This document shows, piece by piece, positions 59,288 to 64,000 of a DNA stretch of 64,000 nt. The translations under genes and the position numbers were made by a program. The stretch covers positions 372,001 to 436,000 of the forward strand of contig WJYK01000003.1 of NCBI GenBank assembly GCA_009668225.1. Reading direction: 5' to 3'. Numbering within the stretch: the stretch's first letter is position 1; every line of letters begins with the position of its first letter. The stretch is from Enterobacteriaceae bacterium RIT693 (GTDB taxonomy: Bacteria; Pseudomonadota; Gammaproteobacteria; Enterobacterales; Enterobacteriaceae). The notes beneath the pieces were generated by a model. That model was not told the DNA's origin. It saw nothing but the letters and a program-made list of their open reading frames with translations, and did not search any database.

Positions 59288-61222
59288 TCAGGCCGCAGGG
59301 CGTGCGATAACGCTGCGGGTTTCCATGCGAACTTCCGCGATGGTTACGTCGATAACGTCGGTCACTTTATAAACGGCTTCGCCTTTGATTTGCACGGTAC
59401 CGTTTTCCTGGCTGCAGACCAGCTCATCACGCACCGCGTGAATGAACGGCGCAGGGATAAACGCGACAGCGCCGTTATCCACCAGACGCACGCGCATCCC
59501 GCCACGGCTGACGTCGATAATTTCCGCCGCAAAGCGTGTATCGGTACCGGCTTTCGGACTCAGGTAGCGGGCATACAGCCAGTCACCTACGTCGCGCTCG
59601 GCCATACGATTCAGCCGGCGGCGTTCTGCCATCTGGATCGTCGTTTCGTCTGCCGGGCGAACAGCGGTTTCACCTTTAATGATCGCCTTCAAAAGACGAT
59701 GGTTAACCATATCGCCGAACTTACGAATCGGTGAAGTCCACGTCGCGTAAGCCTCAAGCCCAAGGCCGAAGTGCGGGCCTGGCTCGGTGCTAATTTCAGC
59801 GAACGACTGATAGCGGCGAATGCGGCTGTCGAGGAACCCGGTTGGCTGCGCGTCCAGCTCGCGGCGTAGCTTGCAGAAGCCGTCCAGGGTCAGCACTTCC
59901 TGTGCATCCACGGTGATACCGTGAGTTTGCAGCATAGCGGCCAGCTGTTCGGTATTGGCAGGATCGAAGCCGGTATGAACGTTATAAATCCCGAAGCCCA
60001 GCTTCTCGCGCAGCACGATGGCCGCACAAACGTTAGCCGCAATCATCGACTCTTCAACGATGCGGTTCGCGATGCGGCGAGGCTCGGCCACGATATCCAG
60101 CACTTCGCCTTTTTCACCCAGAATAAAGCGGTAGTCCGGGCGGTCTTTGAAGACCAGCGCGTGGGTATGACGCCATTCCCCGCGAGCCAGGCAAACGCGC
60201 TGCAACAGGCGAATTTGATTCGCAATTGCTTCGCTCTGCGGCTGCCAGTCACCTTTCTCTTCCAGCCAGTCAGACACTTCGTCATAAACCAGTTTGGCTT
60301 TGGACTCGATGTTGGCGGCGAAGAAATGAATGTCGCTGGCAATCGCGCCGTCCTGCTCAATGGTCATGCGGCAGGCGAGAACAGGGCGGACAACGTTGGC
60401 GCGCAGGGAGCAGAGGTCGTCCGACAGCTCGCGCGGCAGCATTGGAATGTTGAAGCCAGGCAGATAGTTGGTAAAAGCACGAATTTTGGCGATGCCGTCG
60501 AGCTTGCTGCCTTCAGCGATCCACGCCGTAGGGTCGGCGATGGCCACGGTAAGCTGCAGTTTGCCATCGGCCAGTTCTTCAACGTACAGCGCATCGTCCA
60601 TGTCTTCGGTGCTGGCGCTGTCGATGGTGACAAAATCAAGCGACGTTAAGTCTTCACGTACCAGACCATCGTCGAGCATCTCGGTGGCCACGCCGTCCGG
60701 TGCTTCGCGTTCAAGGTTGTGACGTGACAGTGTCACCCACCATGGCGCGAGGTGATCGTCGCCGAAAGTGATAAAATGCGTTAATTCCGCATAAAACCCA
60801 CGATCTCCTTTCAGGGGATGACGGCGCATTTCAGCCACCGCCCAGTCACCGTTCTGGAATTCATGGCTGACGCCACGTGCCGCGCGGCACTGAATCGCGT
60901 CTCTCAGCAGAGGATGATCCGGCACAATCGACAGGCGGTCGTCTTTTTTCTGAACGCGGCCAACAAAACGCGTCAGGAAAGGTTCGATAAGCGTTTCCGG
61001 CTCGGCGGATTCACGATCTTTATCGGTGTGAATGACGGCGCTGATACGGTCACCGTGCATCACTTTTTTCATCTGCGGCGGCGGAATAAAGTAGCTTTTA
61101 TTCGCGTCGACTTCGAGGAAGCCGAACCCTTTTTCCGTGCCTTTCACCACGCCTTCAGCGCGTGGAGTCTGGGAATGCAGTTGCTGTTTTAGCTGCGCGA
61201 GCAGCGGGTTATCCTGAAGCAT
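59288..61222 (-). CDS. rnb: Ribonuclease II
   Basis: Processive 3'-5' exoribonuclease for single-stranded RNA. 644 residues, the E. coli length. Two N-terminal cold-shock domains, the RNB catalytic domain with the acidic cluster in [16 protein letters not shown], and a C-terminal S1 domain ([18 protein letters not shown]). Stand-alone gene with its own terminator. Confidence 0.99.
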   Translation of the reverse strand: MLQDNPLLAQLKQQLHSQTPRAEGVVKGTEKGFGFLEVDANKSYFIPPPQMKKVMHGDRISAVIHTDKDRESAEPETLIEPFLTRFVGRVQKKDDRLSIVPDHPLLRDAIQCRAARGVSHEFQNGDWAVAEMRRHPLKGDRGFYAELTHFITFGDDHLAPWWVTLSRHNLEREAPDGVATEMLDDGLVREDLTSLDFVTIDSASTEDMDDALYVEELADGKLQLTVAIADPTAWIAEGSKLDGIAKIRAFTNYLPGFNIPMLPRELSDDLCSLRANVVRPVLACRMTIEQDGAIASDIHFFAANIESKAKLVYDEVSDWLEEKGDWQPQSEAIANQIRLLQRVCLARGEWRHTHALVFKDRPDYRFILGEKGEVLDIVAEPRRIANRIVEESMIAANVCAAIVLREKLGFGIYNVHTGFDPANTEQLAAMLQTHGITVDAQEVLTLDGFCKLRRELDAQPTGFLDSRIRRYQSFAEISTEPGPHFGLGLEAYATWTSPIRKFGDMVNHRLLKAIIKGETAVRPADETTIQMAERRRLNRMAERDVGDWLYARYLSPKAGTDTRFAAEIIDVSRGGMRVRLVDNGAVAFIPAPFIHAVRDELVCSQENGTVQIKGEAVYKVTDVIDVTIAEVRMETRSVIARPAA

Positions 61223-61307
61223 ATCGTTTCGTTTTCGTGGCCAAAAGAGCGGCTGACAGTTTTACGCGAAACCGTACCTTGCGGCAAGCGCTGATTGCCG
61301 GGAAGGC

Positions 61308-62483
61308 TTATGGATTCAGCGCTTGAGCGGTATTTCCCAGGCCAATTTTCAGGCGGTTTATCCACCCGGCCAGCCCGGCACTAACCAGTAATTTCAGCAC
61401 CTGTTGTTCGCTAAAACCTTGCTCATACAAAGGTTGAAGCTGCGCGGCGCTAAATCTGTCCGGCGCGCGGGTTAACAGCTGCACGGCCTGAATAATTGCT
61501 TTTTCACGAGGATGGTTGTGACTCCATGCGTTAAGCGCACGCTCGCCGTTGCGCATTGCATCCGGCAACCCGGCATCTCCCTGCCAGGCTGCCACGGCAT
61601 CGCTAAAGCAGGCGGCGCTGCCGTTAATCCGTGACGTCAGCATCACCACAAGCTGCGCATCGTCTGGTTGCTGCGATGTGGTCTGCCAGAACAAACGGGT
61701 AAGCTGGCTGAGGTAAGAAAGTGCCCGCTCATCGTGGGCAAGCAGCCAGGCAATATCACGCAGCGTACGAAGCGGCTGGCTGATGCTCAAGACTTCTAGC
61801 TGTTCCGGGCGGGCATAGCGCATTTCAACGGGCGCCAGGCCCGGCTGCCAGCTTGCAGGATGCGGCGTAAACAGCTCGGGCTCCGCGTCCTGCTGCCCGT
61901 TAATCCCCGGCAGCCAGCGAACGGGCAGGCCCTGCTGGGCTTGCCAGACGGCAATGGCGCGAGCCTGGAAGCCAACAAAGCCGATAATCTGGGTAAATGA
62001 AACGATATCGTCGACAGAGAGACCGCATTCGTCCAGTTGGGCGAGCGCGGCGTCGTCGATAAGCGTCGGGTGGCTGGCAAGCTGGCGGGCAAACTGGGTG
62101 ATTTGAGTCAGGCGGCGGTTGCTTTCCCGGGAAGAGTCGGGGCCTGGCTGCGGCGCCAGGCGAGCGGCATAGTGGTTACAAAGCCGCTGTACGCCATAAA
62201 CCTGCGCGACGGTCAGCGCCGTGCTCAGGCGGTCATAGCTGCTGAGGGTATGCAGGCGCGTAACGGGGATGCTGTCCGGGAGCAGCACGTCGGAAGCGGC
62301 TCGGGCTGCATCAAGCCACGGGGCTTCGACAATCAGCTGCGCTTCAGAGAGCGTTAAATCAAGCAGAAAGCGGTCTTCAACCTGCGCCGCTTCGGGAACT
62401 AAAGGCAGCACATCCGCCGGGCACAGACTGGACTGGGTTTCATGATACCAGTGGCTTTTACCAGAAAAGCGGCGTTGTTCCAT
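61308..62483 (-). CDS. yciW: CMD-like oxidoreductase YciW
   Basis: A 391-residue protein of the carboxymuconolactone-decarboxylase-like/AhpD-like fold, start ATG 62483 (MEQRRFSGKSHWYHETQSS) after AAGGAA. 27 in-frame codons upstream are not supported. In E. coli yciW belongs to the CysB regulon and is linked to cysteine and methionine metabolism; its exact reaction is not settled. Confidence 0.9.
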   Translation of the reverse strand: MEQRRFSGKSHWYHETQSSLCPADVLPLVPEAAQVEDRFLLDLTLSEAQLIVEAPWLDAARAASDVLLPDSIPVTRLHTLSSYDRLSTALTVAQVYGVQRLCNHYAARLAPQPGPDSSRESNRRLTQITQFARQLASHPTLIDDAALAQLDECGLSVDDIVSFTQIIGFVGFQARAIAVWQAQQGLPVRWLPGINGQQDAEPELFTPHPASWQPGLAPVEMRYARPEQLEVLSISQPLRTLRDIAWLLAHDERALSYLSQLTRLFWQTTSQQPDDAQLVVMLTSRINGSAACFSDAVAAWQGDAGLPDAMRNGERALNAWSHNHPREKAIIQAVQLLTRAPDRFSAAQLQPLYEQGFSEQQVLKLLVSAGLAGWINRLKIGLGNTAQALNP

Positions 62484-62651
62484 GGTCGTTCCTTGGTCAA
62501 AAAGTTTGCAGACCCGGATACAACGTGGATGCCGGGCCTGGTTCGCTGTTTTATCCTGGCGCAAGCTTGGGAGGTGACAAAAGAATGATCGGTGATAATA
62601 AATATCGGAAAGGTATAACTAATTAGGAGTAAGGCGGGAAAGGCTGGGGGA

Positions 62652-62678
62652 AATAGCGAAACGGGCCGAAGCCCGCTT
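62652..62678 (-). terminator. fabI terminator
   Basis: Minus-strand GCGGGC-TTCG-GCCCGT followed by TTCGCTATTT, 19 bases after the fabI stop. UUCG loop, weak T tract. Confidence 0.65.
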
Positions 62679-62694
62679 CACTCTGAAGCTGAAA

Positions 62695-63486
62695 TTAGTC
62701 TTTCAGTTCCAGCTCGTTCATGGCAGCGATGCTGAAGCCGCCGTCAACGTGAACCACTTCCCCGGAGATGCCGGCAGACAGGTCGGAACACAGGAAGGCT
62801 GCGGAGTTACCCACGTCTTCGATGGTTACGGTACGGCGAATTGGGGTAACCGCTTCGCAGTGGGCCAGCATTTTACGGAAGTCTTTGATGCCGGAAGCGG
62901 CCAGAGTACGGATTGGGCCAGCGGAGATGGCGTTAACGCGCACGCCTTCCGGACCCATAGCGTTAGCCATGTAGCGAACGTTAGCTTCCAGAGACGCTTT
63001 TGCCAGGCCCATAACGTTGTAGTTAGGGATAGCACGCTCTGCGCCCAGGTAGGACAGGGTCAGCAGGGCGGAACCTGGGTTCAGCATTTCACGGCAAACT
63101 TTAGCCATTGCCACAAAGCTGTATGCGCTGATGTCGTGGGCAATTTTAAAGCCTTCACGGGTAACGGCGTTCACATAGTCGCCATCCAGCTGATCGCCAG
63201 GCGCGAAGCCGATGGAGTGAACGAAACCGTCAAATTTCGGCCAGCTTTTCGCCAGTTCGGTAAACAGCGCTTCGATGCTCTCATCTTCAGCCACGTCACA
63301 TGGCAGCACGAGGCTTGAGCCCAGCTCGGCAGCAAAACCTTCCACACGGCCTTTCAGCTTTTCGTTCTGGTAGGTGAAAGCCAGCTCGGCGCCTTCGCGA
63401 TGCATCGCCTGTGCGATACCGTAGGCAATGGAGAGTTTACTGGCGACGCCAGTGATCAGAATGCGTTTACCGGTAAGAAAACCCAT
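62695..63486 (-). CDS. fabI: Enoyl-ACP reductase (NADH)
   Basis: Last reduction in each cycle of fatty-acid elongation; target of triclosan. 263 residues, SDR-like: [15 protein letters not shown] cofactor region, HSIGFAP with the Gly at position 93 that governs triclosan sensitivity in E. coli, catalytic Tyr/Lys in [20 protein letters not shown]. One residue longer than E. coli at the C terminus (LKD). Confidence 0.98.
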   Translation of the reverse strand: MGFLTGKRILITGVASKLSIAYGIAQAMHREGAELAFTYQNEKLKGRVEGFAAELGSSLVLPCDVAEDESIEALFTELAKSWPKFDGFVHSIGFAPGDQLDGDYVNAVTREGFKIAHDISAYSFVAMAKVCREMLNPGSALLTLSYLGAERAIPNYNVMGLAKASLEANVRYMANAMGPEGVRVNAISAGPIRTLAASGIKDFRKMLAHCEAVTPIRRTVTIEDVGNSAAFLCSDLSAGISGEVVHVDGGFSIAAMNELELKD

Positions 63487-63604
63487 AGCTTTAATCCTTA
63501 ATAGTCATTGTTGTTGCGGCCAGCAGGTGAAAAAACAGGCAGGCCGACGTTAAGACCGGGCGATTCTAACATGACTCCCACGCAAGCGTTAATCCGACCA
63601 CTTT

Positions 63605-63726
63605 TCCACGTCATAATTTGAGCTGCAGGGGTGTTGGCTGCACGCCCATTTCTCAGTCACTTACTTCAGTAAGCTCCTGAAAACTGCGCCCTTGCCGCCT
63701 GGCTGCAACTCAAATTATCTAGTGGA
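63605..63726. repeat. Palindromic MITE-like element
   Basis: Terminal arms of 24 bases, TCCACGTCATAATTTGAGCT.. (63605) and ..AACTCAAATTATCTAGTGGA (63726), are inverted copies with four mismatches. A centre hairpin CTTACT-TC-AGTAAG lies at 63660-63673. It is about 122 bases long, with no ORF. It resembles a short palindromic repeat family seen in many enterobacterial intergenic regions. It lies between fabI and sapF where E. coli has ycjD. Confidence 0.75.
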
Positions 63727-63762
63727 AGCTGGGGCAAAATGGCCGTGACGAAGTCGTCTAAA

Positions 63763-64000
63763 TTAACGATCCCTGCGCCAGGCGTCAGCGGTTAAAGCCT
63801 CGCCGAAGTGGCTGTTAATCAGCCGCTTAGTCAATTCATGCAGCGGGGAGGCCAGCACGTCAGCCGTGCTGCCGCGCTCCACCACTTCGCCTTCGTGCAT
63901 CACCATCACCTGGTCGCTGATGTGCTTCATCATGCCAATGTGCTGGGTCACGTAAATATAAGAAATCCCTTGTTTTTCCTGCAGCTCAAGCATCAGGTTA
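63763..64000 (-). CDS. sapF: Peptide transport ATPase SapF, 3' part
   Basis: C-terminal 78 or so residues of an ABC ATPase of the Opp/Dpp class; the 5' part lies beyond the window. The visible part includes the switch region YIYVTQHIGMMKHISDQVMV and the tail GEALTADAWRRDR, matching SapF of the sapABCDF system for peptide uptake and resistance to antimicrobial peptides. Walker A is outside the window. The truncation is an edge effect. Confidence 0.93.
   Translation of the reverse strand, partial: NLMLELQEKQGISYIYVTQHIGMMKHISDQVMVMHEGEVVERGSTADVLASPLHELTKRLINSHFGEALTADAWRRDR

Overview
The window is chromosomal DNA from a member of the Enterobacteriaceae that is not Escherichia coli. Gene order is almost that of the E. 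coli hns-to-sapF segment (hns, tdk, adhE, ychE, oppABCDF, yciU, clsA, yciY, yciI, tonB, yciA, yciB, yciC, ompW, trpABCDE, rnm, yciO, rluB, btuR, yciK, sohB, yciN, topA, cysB, ymiA, yciX, ymiC, acnA, ribA, pgpB, lapAB, pyrF, yciH, osmB, yciT, yciZ, rpfR/pdeR, rnb, yciW, fabI, sapF). Protein lengths match the E. coli family lengths very closely. Several accessory differences and an rpfF gene suggest a genus such as Cronobacter, Enterobacter, Kosakonia or Cedecea. The sequence alone does not fix the genus. No rRNA, tRNA, CRISPR array, complete insertion sequence or prophage was seen.

Layout. 1-4157: hns (cut by the edge), tdk and fermentative adhE. 4634-11723: ychE and the oligopeptide permease operon, with a UUCG-capped hairpin after oppA. 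11738-17289: a six-helix potassium channel with a C-terminal zinc ribbon, yciU, clsA, the small gene yciY, and a diguanylate cyclase / EAL pair where E. coli has kch. 17333-23184: yciI, tonB, then about 1.8 kb of AT-rich, broken coding sequence, then yciA, yciB, yciC and ompW. 23234-31101: a secreted alpha/beta hydrolase replacing yciGFE, then the complete trp operon with promoter/operator, trpL and attenuator. 31177-41890: rnm-yciO, a MerR-type gene in place of yciQ, rluB, btuR-yciK, sohB, yciN, topA, cysB. 42179-50253: three tiny genes, acnA, ribA, pgpB, lapAB behind a sigma-32-type promoter, and pyrF-yciH. 50334-55817: osmB and the ybiY-ybiW-yciT operon divergent from fsaA. 55830-64000: yciZ, rpfF convergent with rpfR, rnb, yciW, fabI, a palindromic MITE-like repeat and the end of sapF.

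Most genes are housekeeping: anaerobic fermentation, peptide uptake, tryptophan synthesis, topology, envelope lipids and LPS control. Four parts are less ordinary. (1) The tonB-yciA gap looks like a decayed tandem effector/immunity array with one intact four-helix membrane protein. (2) rpfF-rpfR is a DSF-type fatty-acid signal synthase beside its PAS-GGDEF-EAL receptor. (3) ybiYW/fsaA, a glycyl-radical enzyme system with an aldolase, sits directly upstream of the DeoR-type gene yciT, with an inverted repeat in the divergent promoter region. (4) A second c-di-GMP pair lies at the kch site. Systems 2 and 4 give this stretch three cyclic-di-GMP proteins.
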